Shown piece by piece: positions 33,021 through 41,751 of a stretch of DNA of 64,000 bases (position 1 is the stretch's first letter; each line of letters starts with the position of its first letter). Made by a program: the position numbers and the translations under genes. The notes beneath the pieces are model-generated. The model had not been told where the DNA came from, did no database searches, and saw nothing but the letters and a program-made list of their open reading frames with translations. Origin of the DNA: Clostridium rhizosphaerae (GTDB lineage: Bacteria > Bacillota > Clostridia > Clostridiales > Clostridiaceae); NCBI RefSeq assembly GCF_016765585.1, contig NZ_JAESWC010000002.1, positions 496,001 to 560,000 on the forward strand. The letters are read 5' to 3'.

Positions 33021-35342
33021 ATGAATCTTAGAAGAGTTTTTATTAAAGTTTTAGGAATTGTTCAGGGTGTAGGATTCAGACCTTTTGTTTATAATCTTGC
33101 AGCCTCTCTAAATTTAAAGGGCTGGGTAAACAATAATTCAGAAGGCGTTTACATCGATTTAGAAGGTCAATCTTATGACATCGATAAATTTTTGACTGAA
33201 CTTAAGGATAATCCGCCACCTCTCTCTCGAATTGAAAATATTATTACTGAAGAAATGACTCCTGCGGATTATGCCGCATTTACTATAAAAGAAAGTGAAC
33301 GAGATGAAAGTAATATCACTCTAATATCCCCTGATATGGCGACTTGCGAAGAGTGCAGAAAAGATATACTTAATCCAAACAACAGGCGATATGGTTATCC
33401 TTTTACTAACTGTACAAATTGCGGTCCAAGGTTTTCAATAATAAAATCTATTCCCTATGATAGAGATAAAACAACTATGAAAAAATTTAAAATGTGTTGT
33501 CTTTGCATGAGTGAGTACAAAGATCCTTCAAACAGAAGGTTTCATGCTCAGCCTAATGCATGTGATGATTGCGGACCTCATATATGGATTACTGATGCTA
33601 ATGGGTCTGAATTAAACATTAATTATGAATCAAGTATACCTAGAAGCTTAAATACACTTAAATGGGCTGTTAAAAAGCTTAAGGAAGGTAAAATTTTTGC
33701 AATAAAAGGCTTAACTGGGTTTCATTTATGCTGTGATGCTTATAATGAAGAAGCCGTTAAACTATTAAGGGAAAGAAAGCACAGACCTCATAAACCTTTT
33801 GCAGTAATGGCTAAAAACTTAGATATAGTAAAAAAATATTGTCATGTAAACACTAGAGAAGAAAGTTTGTTAACAGGAATAAAAAAACCTATTGTACTGC
33901 TAAATCAAAAGCAGGATTTCTCCTTAACTGAGGCTATTGCTCCAAATCAAAATACTTTAGGAGTAATGCTTCCATATACTCCACTTCATGAACTGTTGTT
34001 TAATGAAGGCATGGATATCATGATTATGACAAGTGCGAATTTTTATAGTCTTCCTCTAGAATTTAATAACGATTCTGCTATAAAGAACTTGTCTTCTATA
34101 GTTGACTATTTTCTTTTTCATAATAGGGATATATATATACCTGTGGATGATTCAGTAGTAAAAGTTATAAATGATGAGGAAATGATTATTAGGCGAGCAA
34201 GAGGCTATGCCCCGGATCCTTTTAAATATGAAGATATAGAAGAAATTTTAGCTTGCGGCCCAAACATGAAAAACACCTTCAGCATAGGCAAGGAAAACTT
34301 TATATTTATGAGTCAGCATAATGGAGATTTAGAAAACTTAGAAACAATTGAACACTATAGCAGAAATATAGAGCACTTAAAAAATATTTTTTCTTTTCAT
34401 CCAAAATACTTAGCCTTCGATCTTCATCCTGATTACGCTTCAACAATTTATTCGGAGGACTATGTTACTCCTAAGATAGGAATCCAGCATCATCATGCTC
34501 ATATAGCTAGCTGCTTGGCTGAAAATAAAATAAAAAGCAAGGTTATTGGTATTGCTTTTGATGGTACAGGCTATGGAACAGATGGAACCTTGTGGGGCGG
34601 TGAGTTTTTTATTTGTGATACTTTAGATTTTAAAAGACTTGCTCATTTAGATTATATTAAAATGCCAGGAGGCGAGATGGCTATTAAAGAGCCCTGGAGG
34701 ATGGGTGCTTCCTATGTACATGAAGCTTATAAAAGGATCCCCAATAATGAATTTAAAAAAAATTATGAGCTTAATGCTCTAATCAAAATTCTTTTTGCTG
34801 ATAAAGGATTAAACCTTATAAAAATACTTGAAAGCTCTTTAAATAATATAAAAACCTCAAGTATGGGAAGGCTTTTTGATGCAGTATCAAGCATAATAGG
34901 AATAAATCAAGCAGTAACCTACGAAGGCCAAGCATCAATAGAACTAGAGAATATCATTAATAAAACAGTCACAGGATATTATCCTTTTAATATAGTTTAT
35001 GAGGATGAATCTTACATTATTGAGCCTTATGAAACTATTTTATCTATTATAAAGGATAAAATTAATAATGTTGAAAGTAGTGAAATCAGCGCGAAATTTC
35101 ATAATACAATAGTTGAGATTACTTATAATATATGCTCATTAATTCGTAATAAAACAAACATTAACGAAGTTGCATTAAGCGGCGGCGTTTTTCAAAACTC
35201 TTACCTTTTAGTGAATGTAGTTAAAAGACTTAAAGAAGATGGCTTTGCTGTATATACAAATAAATCTATCCCTATTAATGATGGAGGTATTTCCTTTGGG
35301 CAAATTGTTATAGCTAATGAAAGACTTAAACATAATTTGTAG
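33021..35342 (+). CDS. hypF: Carbamoyltransferase HypF
   Basis: 773 residues, full-length HypF, which makes the thiocarboxamide on HypE for the CN ligands of NiFe hydrogenase. Domains in order: acylphosphatase (residues 5-90, GIVQGVGFRPFVYNLA), two zinc-finger motifs (CEECRKD...NCTNCGP, CCLCMSEY...ACDDCGP), a YrdC-like domain (about 205-385, KGLTGFHLCCDA) and a Kae1-like domain (GIQHHHAHIASCLAEN, GIAFDGTGYGTDGTLWGGEF). No other hyp or hydrogenase gene is in the window, so it is an orphan here. Flanked by terminators; ATG behind AGGCAGGT. Confidence 0.93.
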   Translation: MNLRRVFIKVLGIVQGVGFRPFVYNLAASLNLKGWVNNNSEGVYIDLEGQSYDIDKFLTELKDNPPPLSRIENIITEEMTPADYAAFTIKESERDESNITLISPDMATCEECRKDILNPNNRRYGYPFTNCTNCGPRFSIIKSIPYDRDKTTMKKFKMCCLCMSEYKDPSNRRFHAQPNACDDCGPHIWITDANGSELNINYESSIPRSLNTLKWAVKKLKEGKIFAIKGLTGFHLCCDAYNEEAVKLLRERKHRPHKPFAVMAKNLDIVKKYCHVNTREESLLTGIKKPIVLLNQKQDFSLTEAIAPNQNTLGVMLPYTPLHELLFNEGMDIMIMTSANFYSLPLEFNNDSAIKNLSSIVDYFLFHNRDIYIPVDDSVVKVINDEEMIIRRARGYAPDPFKYEDIEEILACGPNMKNTFSIGKENFIFMSQHNGDLENLETIEHYSRNIEHLKNIFSFHPKYLAFDLHPDYASTIYSEDYVTPKIGIQHHHAHIASCLAENKIKSKVIGIAFDGTGYGTDGTLWGGEFFICDTLDFKRLAHLDYIKMPGGEMAIKEPWRMGASYVHEAYKRIPNNEFKKNYELNALIKILFADKGLNLIKILESSLNNIKTSSMGRLFDAVSSIIGINQAVTYEGQASIELENIINKTVTGYYPFNIVYEDESYIIEPYETILSIIKDKINNVESSEISAKFHNTIVEITYNICSLIRNKTNINEVALSGGVFQNSYLLVNVVKRLKEDGFAVYTNKSIPINDGGISFGQIVIANERLKHNL

Positions 35343-35482
35343 AAATATATAAAATCTGTAGCAACTTATTGCTTTCAGCATATTATACTAATATGAAATG
35401 AAGATTTCAACTAATTAATGTTGTATTTGAAATATATCATTTTCATATGTTCCTCCCCATTATATACACCCTTACTTAGAGT

Positions 35483-35536
35483 AAATGACTGGTGGCAACC
35501 CCCTTTTATCTTCCACCAGTCATTTGCTTTTTTGCT
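35483..35536 (+). terminator. Intrinsic terminator with 17-base loop
   Basis: AAATGACTGGTGG / CCACCAGTCATTT, 13 perfect pairs with a C-rich 17-base loop, followed by GCTTTTTTGC. Ends hypF transcription or attenuates the next gene. Confidence 0.75.
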
Positions 35537-35594
35537 TTAATATAATAATAAAAAGATTTATAATATTATAGTAATATTTTTCAGGAGGTTTATT

Positions 35595-36626
35595 ATGAGA
35601 TTTATAGATTTAAGAAGCGATACTGTAACAGTACCTACTAAAGCGATGAGAGATGCTATGTATAATGCAGAAGTTGGAGATGATGTATACGCTGATGATC
35701 CAACTGTGATAGAACTTGAAGCCTATGCAGCAGAACTTGTGGGTAAAGAAGCTGCAATATTTGTACCAAGCGGAACTTTTGGAAATCAGCTTGCTCTTTT
35801 AACTCACTGCAGACGAGGCGATGAAGTTATAGTAGGTGACGATAGCCATATAGTTGTTCATGAAGTTGGGGCTTCTGCAGTTATAGCAGGTGTTCAGCTC
35901 AGAACTTTAAATAGCGTAAAAGGAGAATTAAATCCCCTAGAAGTAGAATCCAAAATACGAGGTGAAGATATCCATTTTCCTAGTACAGGACTTATTTGTC
36001 TTGAAAACGCACATTCAAATGGCAGAGTAATTTCATTAGATAATATGGAAAAAATATATGCTATAGCAAGAAAACATAATCTTCCTGTGCATCTTGATGG
36101 AGCAAGACTTTTTAATGCTAGTACATATCTTAATGTACCTGTGAAGGATGTGACCAAATATTGTGACTCAGTAATGTTTTGTCTTTCTAAAGGCCTGTGT
36201 GCGCCTGTTGGTTCAATTCTGGCAGGAAGCAAAAATTTTGTAGATAGTGCCCGCAAAGGAAGAAAACTTATGGGTGGTGGCCTTAGGCAGGCAGGTTTTT
36301 TAGCTGCGGCAGGACTTGTGGCTCTCAGAGAAATGACAGGAAGATTAAAAGAGGATCATGAAAACGCAAAATACCTGGCAGAAGAGCTTTCAAAAATACC
36401 TTCCATAAAGGTAAAAATAGATGATGTACATATTGATATGGTATTCTTTGATGCTTCTGAAATCAAATATGATCATGATAAATTAGTACAGGAATTTTAT
36501 AATAAGGGTATAAAAATCAGTCCGTCAGAAAATGGTGAATTTAGATTTCTTACTAATTATTGGGTTTCTAGAGAAGATATAAATTATGTAATTGATACAT
36601 TTAAAAATATACTCGAAAATAAATAA
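35595..36626 (+). CDS. ltaE: Low-specificity L-threonine aldolase
   Basis: 343 residues. PLP enzyme that splits L-threonine/allo-threonine to glycine and acetaldehyde. Typical start RFIDLRSDTVTVPTKAMRDAM, EVGDDVYADDPTV, and the PLP-lysine segment MFCLSKGLCAPVGS (Lys in SKGL). HLDGARLFNA holds the PLP Asp/Arg. ATG 35595 follows AGGAGG. Monocistronic between hairpins. Confidence 0.93.
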   Translation: MRFIDLRSDTVTVPTKAMRDAMYNAEVGDDVYADDPTVIELEAYAAELVGKEAAIFVPSGTFGNQLALLTHCRRGDEVIVGDDSHIVVHEVGASAVIAGVQLRTLNSVKGELNPLEVESKIRGEDIHFPSTGLICLENAHSNGRVISLDNMEKIYAIARKHNLPVHLDGARLFNASTYLNVPVKDVTKYCDSVMFCLSKGLCAPVGSILAGSKNFVDSARKGRKLMGGGLRQAGFLAAAGLVALREMTGRLKEDHENAKYLAEELSKIPSIKVKIDDVHIDMVFFDASEIKYDHDKLVQEFYNKGIKISPSENGEFRFLTNYWVSREDINYVIDTFKNILENK

Positions 36627-36629
36627 TGT

Positions 36630-36670
36630 AAAAACAGCTGAAGCACACTTTAGTACTTCAGCTGTTTTTA
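36630..36670. terminator. Bidirectional terminator
   Basis: AAAAACAGCTGAAG / CTTCAGCTGTTTTT, 14 bp, with a 12-base loop; serves the aldolase (+) and the hemerythrin gene (-). Confidence 0.88.
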
Positions 36671-37222
36671 TAAATACTTCTTTTCAAATTCTTCAACTAA
36701 GGTCATATATTTTTCCTGCTTTTTTTGCTCCTTTGCAGTACTTTCTACCTCTTTGCATTTTTGTTCTACTTCTTCTAGAGCTTCTTTACTCAGCGCTCTC
36801 TTAGCAAAAGAATAAATTGCAGTATCTTCTTTATCAATATGTCTGTTTAATAAATCAGTATAGCAAATTGAATTAGCAATTATATCTACTTTAGAATCTT
36901 TATCCCCAGCTTTATATTTTTCTAGTGCATTCTCAAGGTTTGATATAAAGAATCTTCCTTGGTCATGTTCAGCAAACATTGCCGCAACAGGACCTTTTGC
37001 TATACTTTCGTCTAGATTCTGCTGCATTTTTTTGAAAAGTATATTCTCTTCCTTTGCATGATGGTGTTTGTCAGCATAATTTCTAACAAAATCAATAACC
37101 TTATCAAAATCTTGGTAGTCGACCTCATCATTATTAAGCACCTTTATACACATACTTCGAATAACTTTAAGCATTCTTTTGATATTTTTGTGTTCACTTA
37201 CCATTAGATCTATTGCATCCAT
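36668..37222 (-). CDS. Hemerythrin-domain protein
   Basis: 184 residues from ATG 37222, preceded by TAAGGAGGAAC; the frame runs on to 37366 through a repeated leader but without a better start. Hemerythrin-like four-helix bundle with di-iron ligands in the expected order: VSEHKN, ADKHHHAKEE, AEHDQG, and NRHIDKED. Such proteins bind O2, NO or sense oxygen/iron in anaerobes. The C-terminal 35 residues are a charged helix. Its 5' leader carries two tandem structured repeats (see 37229-37400). Confidence 0.85.
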   Translation of the reverse strand: MDAIDLMVSEHKNIKRMLKVIRSMCIKVLNNDEVDYQDFDKVIDFVRNYADKHHHAKEENILFKKMQQNLDESIAKGPVAAMFAEHDQGRFFISNLENALEKYKAGDKDSKVDIIANSICYTDLLNRHIDKEDTAIYSFAKRALSKEALEEVEQKCKEVESTAKEQKKQEKYMTLVEEFEKKYL

Positions 37223-37228
37223 TTTGTT

Positions 37229-37400
37229 CCTCCTTATAGTCGGAAGCACTGAGCAATTAAAGATTTCTCGCTCCTGCTCGCTAATTGCTCGTGAAAGTCC
37301 ATTTAGGACTTTTACCTCCTTACATCTGGAAGCACTGAGTAATTTAAAACTCTCGCTCCCGCTCAAAAATTACTCGTTAAAGGTCATTTAGACCTTTAAC
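37229..37400 (-). repeat. Two tandem 86-nt structured leader units before the hemerythrin gene
   Basis: Copy A is 37229-37314, copy B 37315-37400; the landmark GGAAGCACTGAG recurs exactly 86 bases apart (37242, 37328). Each unit has a long stem (GAGCAATTA/TAATTGCTC in A, GAGTAATTT/AAATTACTC in B) and a short hairpin with an identical ATTTA loop (AAAGTCC/GGACTTT in A, AAAGGTC/GACCTTT in B). The stems differ by compensating changes. On the minus strand each unit ends in TAAGGAGG; the proximal one is the gene's ribosome site. Family not recognised. Confidence 0.8.
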
Positions 37401-37661
37401 CTTAGTATAGTTTTTATCAGCATGACTTAAATATTCCTTTATTTCAAGATTAATATTAATAATTTACTGCAACCTAAAATATATTATTCAGTATTTAGTA
37501 TAGCACTTTAGAAACTTTTATAACTAAATATATTGATTACACATATATAATATATTACAATTAATCAGTAAATAAGTTTATTTTATTAAAATAATAAAAT
37601 TAAATGCACTATTAATCTTATAGTATAGCACTTTTAGAAAATTTGAAGGAGAGATAAAATA
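37401..37661 (+). promoter_or_regulatory. Upstream region of phosphofructokinase with a 19-base direct repeat
   Basis: AT-rich, no gene. TAGTATAGCACTTTAGAAA at 37496-37514 recurs as TAGTATAGCACTTTTAGAAA at 37621-37640, 125 bases apart; the second copy is just before the ribosome site. A small hairpin TTTTATT-N5-AATAAAA (37581-37599) lies between. The repeats could be operator or promoter elements. Confidence 0.45.
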
Positions 37662-38882
37662 ATGAATAATTGTTTAGTTGCTCAATCAGGTGGACCTACG
37701 TCTGTAATAAATGCTTCCTTTATGGGAGTTTTAGATGAAGCTTTGAATTGTAATTCTTATGATAATATTTATGCTGGTATAAATGGTATAGAAGGCATAC
37801 TAAATAAAAAACTTAAAAATTTATCAGCTATTCCTTATGATAAACTTAAAGGATTAAAATATACTCCCTCCTCTGCATTGGGTTCCTGCAGATATAAAAT
37901 GAAAGATTATAAATGTGACAGCTCAGAATACGAAAATTTAATTAAAATCTTTGAAGAGTATAATATAAAAACATTTTTCTATATTGGCGGAAACGACTCT
38001 ATGGATACAGTGAGAGCTCTTAGTGAGTATACTAAGCTTAAAAACATAGATGTTAAAGTATTAGGTATCCCAAAAACTATTGACAATGATTTAATGGAAA
38101 CTGATCATACTCCTGGTTTTGGTAGTGCTGCAAAATTCATAGCAACCACTATTTTAGAAAGCTATTTAGATTCTTCTGTATATATAAATAATGGTATTTT
38201 TATAGTAGAAACTATGGGAAGAGACACCGGATGGCTCACTGCCAGTGCAGCACTTGCAAAAATAAATGGACGAAGTATTGTTGATTTTATTTATCTTCCT
38301 GAAGCTCCTTTTTCAAAGGAAAAATTTATATCTGATGTACGACAAAGATTTGAAGATCAAAATCAAGTATTTATAGTTGCCTCTGAGGGAATTAAATATG
38401 AAAATGGAGAATTTGTTGCTACCTCAACCTCAAGTCAGCTTCATGATAACTTTGGTCATGCACAACTTGGCGGAGTGTGCGGAAGCTTAAAAAATCTTAT
38501 AGTAGAAAGCGGAATAACCTCCCGTGTTAAAACATTAGAACTTGGAGTTACCCAGCGTTCAGCAATGCACTGCTCTTCTTTAACAGATATAGATGAAGCC
38601 TATAATGTAGGAAGAAAAGCAGTTAAATATTCCTCTGAAGGCATTACTGGATATATGGTTGCTATAAGAAGACTTCAGAATGAACCTTATAAATCTGATA
38701 CAATATTAGTTGAACCTTCTAAAGTTGCAAATCATGTGAAATATTTCCCAAAAACTTGGATCAATAAAGAAGGTAATGGAATTAGTAAAGAGGCTGTTGA
38801 TTATATCCTCCCTCTTATACAAGGTTCTCCGGTTATTCCCACTGAAAATGGCCTTCCAAGCTATACAATGCTTAAAAAATAA
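37662..38882 (+). CDS. pfp: 6-phosphofructokinase, probably PPi-dependent
   Basis: 406 residues. Phosphorylates fructose 6-phosphate in glycolysis. N-terminal AQSGGPTSVINAS, then GGNDSMDT, where ATP enzymes have GGDGS: an Asp at the second position is the mark of PPi-dependent enzymes. IPKTIDNDL gives the catalytic PKTIDND, and MGRDTGWL the MGR substrate loop. Length matches the ~400-residue PPi-PFK group rather than ~320-residue ATP-PfkA. ATG 37662 follows AAGGAGAG. Monocistronic. Confidence 0.88.
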   Translation: MNNCLVAQSGGPTSVINASFMGVLDEALNCNSYDNIYAGINGIEGILNKKLKNLSAIPYDKLKGLKYTPSSALGSCRYKMKDYKCDSSEYENLIKIFEEYNIKTFFYIGGNDSMDTVRALSEYTKLKNIDVKVLGIPKTIDNDLMETDHTPGFGSAAKFIATTILESYLDSSVYINNGIFIVETMGRDTGWLTASAALAKINGRSIVDFIYLPEAPFSKEKFISDVRQRFEDQNQVFIVASEGIKYENGEFVATSTSSQLHDNFGHAQLGGVCGSLKNLIVESGITSRVKTLELGVTQRSAMHCSSLTDIDEAYNVGRKAVKYSSEGITGYMVAIRRLQNEPYKSDTILVEPSKVANHVKYFPKTWINKEGNGISKEAVDYILPLIQGSPVIPTENGLPSYTMLKK

Positions 38883-38914
38883 GCTGATGGACCTCTTTGG
38901 TCCATCAGCTTATT
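38878..38914. terminator. Bidirectional terminator
   Basis: AATAAGCTGATGGACC / GGTCCATCAGCTTATT, 16 perfect pairs, loop TCTTT, between pfp (+) and recX (-). Confidence 0.9.
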
Positions 38915-39559
38915 TTATTCATAGCTATCATCATCTTTGAATAAATTATTTAATACTGATTTAACTTCTCCCCATGAATATCCTTTTCTGAGCATAAATT
39001 CACTAAGCTTTTTATGGAGCTTTCTTTTATCACTCTCACTCTTAACAAGACTTCTATACTTTTTTTCAGCAAGATTTAGTGCTGCTGCTTCTCCAATATC
39101 TTTATCTGTACTTCCAAGTTTATCCTCAATAATATATTCTGATATACCCTTTTTTATCAAATCATATTTTATTTTATTTCTTCCCTGAGATTTTATTTTA
39201 TCATTAATATAAAGCCTAACGTACTCCTCATCATTTATAAAATTATAGCTTTTCAAAAATTCTATAGCCTTTTGTACATGTGCTTCTTCATATTCCTTTT
39301 CTATTAACTTGTCATATATCTGCTTTTCTGTTTTATAACTTCTTTCTATTATCTTTAAGGCAGTACTTTTACATTTTAAAAAGTTATCCCCATCTACAAT
39401 CTCTTTGAGCTTATCTACGTCAACCTCTTCATTTACCTTTAGCTTATGTATGTAAACAAGTTCTGCACTACAGGAAAAAGTATATTCATAATTAATATAA
39501 ATATTTACCCTATCTACGTTTTTCTTTTGAGTTTCTATTTTTGTTATAATATTTTTCAT
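38915..39559 (-). CDS. recX: Regulatory protein RecX
   Basis: 214 residues. RecX binds RecA filaments and modulates recombination. Three-helix repeats typical of RecX are seen: ALKIIERSYKTEKQIYDKLIEKEY, VQKAIEFLKSYNFINDEEYVRLYINDKI, GRNKIKYDLIKKGISEYIIEDKL. Ribosome site is weak (AAAGG about 14 bases from ATG), so translation may be coupled to the M16 peptidase gene that ends 21 bases upstream. Confidence 0.88.
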   Translation of the reverse strand: MKNIITKIETQKKNVDRVNIYINYEYTFSCSAELVYIHKLKVNEEVDVDKLKEIVDGDNFLKCKSTALKIIERSYKTEKQIYDKLIEKEYEEAHVQKAIEFLKSYNFINDEEYVRLYINDKIKSQGRNKIKYDLIKKGISEYIIEDKLGSTDKDIGEAAALNLAEKKYRSLVKSESDKRKLHKKLSEFMLRKGYSWGEVKSVLNNLFKDDDSYE

Positions 39560-39580
39560 AACTATTAGTATTACCTTTCT

Positions 39581-40828
39581 TTAACTAGACCTTGAAGTTA
39601 AAATATGGATTGCTGGTTTACTAAACACCTTGTTTGCAACATCATAAATATGCTGCATTTTAATTATCTCCAAGTTTTTCATATCCTCTACAAATTCATA
39701 TATACTTTCTTCCTCAAGACTCTGATGAAGAACATAATTTCCAAGATCTGTTGAATCTTCCAAGGTAGCAGCAACTGCAGTTTTTAACACCTTTTTCATT
39801 AAATTTACTGTTTCCTCATTAAAGTCTATTTCCCTATTTTTAATTTTAGCAATGCAGCTATCTATGGTGCTTAAAGCCTCTTCTATACTATCAGCCCCAA
39901 CAGCTGTATAAATATAAAGAGTTTTGACATGGCTTGTCATATCAAGCTGGGAATACACATCATAAGCTAAACCTTTTTCTTCTCTCAATTCCCTGAAAAG
40001 AATGGAGTTTGCACTTTCTCCAAACTTATGATTTAAAATTTTTAGAGCCAATTCTTCGAGCTTGCTAAAACCATGAAAAGTAAAAGCATAAATAATAGTA
40101 CTCTGCTCTATATTCTCTTTATAAGTAGTCTTTTTTATTTCTATATTATCTTCAGTTATAATTTTTTCCTTTTCTAACTTTCCATATTGCCATAGGGAAA
40201 AATATTTATTTACAAGTTCTAAAACCTCTTCATGCTCATAAGGAGATACAATTGTTATGTTACAGTTATTGGGAACATAATATCTATTATAAAACTCAAC
40301 TAGCTGCTGTCTGTTAAGTCTTTTAACAGTTTTTTCTTCTCCTAAGATATCATATCTCAGCGCACTTTTATTGAACGCTATCTCATTTATTTTATTAAAA
40401 CTATAATCTTCTATATCATCTCTGCTTGTTCTTATCTCTGCTAATATAACTCCTCTTTCCTTTTCTATTTCTTCTTCTGGAAAGGTAGAGTTTATAATCA
40501 TATCTGAGAGTATTTCAAGAGAAGGTTCTAACTCTTCACTTAGTGCCGTAATACCATATACCGTGCAGGTATAATCAGTATAAGCGTTATATTCTCCTCC
40601 CCTTTTTTCAAGAGCATCATTAAGTTCTTCATTATTTCTATTTTTTGTACCTTTATAAAGCATATGTTCTATAAAGTGAGATACACCTCTGTTCCTTGCC
40701 TTCTCAATAACTGATCCAACATTTATTCCTATATGAATAGAAGTTATTTGTGTATTCCTCTTTATTGTAATTACCTTTAATCCATTATGTAAAATTTTTG
40801 TTTCAGTATCAAATATCTTATTTTCCAT
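39581..40828 (-). CDS. M16 family zinc metallopeptidase
   Basis: 415 residues. Inverted zinc motif HFIEHMLYKGT (HxxEH) near residue 48, with the downstream Glu ligand in EEIEKERGVILAEI. The C-terminal half is the inactive homologous domain (LREEKGLAYDVYSQ, the R/Y substrate residues). Single-chain processing-protease type common in Firmicutes. ATG 40828 behind AAGGAGA. RecX follows downstream. Confidence 0.9.
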   Translation of the reverse strand: MENKIFDTETKILHNGLKVITIKRNTQITSIHIGINVGSVIEKARNRGVSHFIEHMLYKGTKNRNNEELNDALEKRGGEYNAYTDYTCTVYGITALSEELEPSLEILSDMIINSTFPEEEIEKERGVILAEIRTSRDDIEDYSFNKINEIAFNKSALRYDILGEEKTVKRLNRQQLVEFYNRYYVPNNCNITIVSPYEHEEVLELVNKYFSLWQYGKLEKEKIITEDNIEIKKTTYKENIEQSTIIYAFTFHGFSKLEELALKILNHKFGESANSILFRELREEKGLAYDVYSQLDMTSHVKTLYIYTAVGADSIEEALSTIDSCIAKIKNREIDFNEETVNLMKKVLKTAVAATLEDSTDLGNYVLHQSLEEESIYEFVEDMKNLEIIKMQHIYDVANKVFSKPAIHILTSRSS

Positions 40829-40896
40829 ACTATCTCCTTAACTAACAAATTAACAAAGCTGTGCTTAATACTTAATTATTATAATACAATATATAT

Positions 40897-41000
40897 ATAA
40901 TGCAATAAAGTTCTCACATTAATGATGTCACAAAATATCCAATCGTCAAGGATTTTTAGGACATCATTAATGTATTAGAGCTTTTACATTGTATGTAAAT
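40897..41000. repeat. 104-nt structured repeat element, copy 1
   Basis: Similar over its whole length to 54905-55007. Outer pairing AATGCAA/TTACATT; main stem ACATTAATGATGTC / GACATCATTAATGT (14 perfect pairs); inner loop flanks TCACAAAAT and TTTTAGGAC; small inner hairpin ATCC/GGAT. Compared with copy 2 the stem changes in compensating fashion. G-U pairs form only in the minus-strand RNA, hinting that orientation. It lies between divergent genes (M16 peptidase and queT). Confidence 0.75.
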
Positions 41001-41027
41001 AAAAATGTTATTAATTTCTTAATAAAA

Positions 41028-41056
41028 TTGACTTACTTTTAAAACCTTGTTAAAAT
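41028..41056 (+). promoter_or_regulatory. Promoter of queT
   Basis: TTGACT (41028-41033), 17-base spacer, TAAAAT (41051-41056). Transcription would start near 41063, 20 bases before the preQ1 aptamer. Confidence 0.7.
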
Positions 41057-41082
41057 GTACAAGTATTAAAATGTTTAATTAA

Positions 41083-41124
41083 AGACAGTTCGTAACCATC
41101 CTGTCTATAAACAAAACTAGGAGG
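41083..41124 (+). ncRNA. preQ1 class I riboswitch
   Basis: P1 stem AGACAG / CTGTCT encloses TTCGTAACCATC, followed by the A-rich tail ATAAACAAAACTA that pseudoknots into the loop. This fits the preQ1-I consensus. The tail runs directly into AGGAGG, the ribosome site of queT, so ligand should block translation. Confidence 0.88.
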
Positions 41125-41132
41125 TATATAAA

Positions 41133-41633
41133 ATGAATTTTAAAACACGTAAAATTGTAACTGCGGCTTTAATTGGTGCTGTTTATGCTGTACTTACTCT
41201 ATTTTTAGCACCATTCAGCTACGGAGAAATCCAGTTTAGAGCTTCTGAGGCTCTCACGATTCTGCCTTTCTTTTCAAGTTTTCCTATTTATGGACTTTTT
41301 ATAGGCTGTATAGCAGCAAATATCTTAAGCCCAATTGGACCATTAGATATGATTTTTGGTTCCTTTGCAACTCTTATCGCTGCAATTATTACCTATTATA
41401 TCGGAAAAAGCAACTTAAGATTCAAAAGATATCTTGCTCCCCTTCCTGCAGTAATTGTTAATGGTGTTGTAATTGGGTTACTCATAAGTTATACTGCCAA
41501 AATACCTTTTATAATTCCAGCGCTTCAGGTTGCCTTTGGCGAGCTTGTCGTATGCTATGTTCTCGGACTTCCTCTGCTTGTTATTATAGAGAAAAATCCA
41601 AGACTTAAAAACTATTTCAGTAAAGTATTTTAG
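41133..41633 (+). CDS. queT: QueT family queuosine-precursor ECF S component
   Basis: 166 residues, about five to six membrane helices, with the QueT signature KIVTAALIGAVYAVLTLFLAPFSYGEIQFRASEALTILPFF and SPIGPLDMIFGSFATLIAA. Takes up preQ1/preQ0 or queuine precursors for tRNA queuosine synthesis, presumably with a shared ECF module. Placement behind a preQ1-I riboswitch confirms the substrate class. ATG behind AGGAGG. Confidence 0.93.
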   Translation: MNFKTRKIVTAALIGAVYAVLTLFLAPFSYGEIQFRASEALTILPFFSSFPIYGLFIGCIAANILSPIGPLDMIFGSFATLIAAIITYYIGKSNLRFKRYLAPLPAVIVNGVVIGLLISYTAKIPFIIPALQVAFGELVVCYVLGLPLLVIIEKNPRLKNYFSKVF

Positions 41634-41657
41634 CTTTATATTTTTAGAAACTTTATA

Positions 41658-41687
41658 TTGACAATATATGTATACTATATCTATTAT
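41658..41687 (+). promoter_or_regulatory. Possible promoter of small ORF
   Basis: TTGACA (41658-41663), 18-base spacer, TATTAT (41682-41687). Confidence 0.4.
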
Positions 41688-41751
41688 TAAAAACTCCTTC
41701 ATAAACTATATTGAAAGAAATATTTAACAAAGTATTTTTAGGGGGAGTATA

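Noticed and set aside
35343-35540. T-box riboswitch before the threonine aldolase, suggested by CTGGTGGCAACC followed by a terminator
   Set aside because: GGTGGCAACC only resembles the T-box sequence. There is no stem I, AGUA loop or GA motif in the ~140 bases upstream, so it reads as a simple terminator with a large loop.
37223-37366. N-terminal extension of the hemerythrin protein by 48 residues
   Set aside because: The extra frame lies wholly in the repeated structured leader, and the ribosome site sits directly before ATG 37222.
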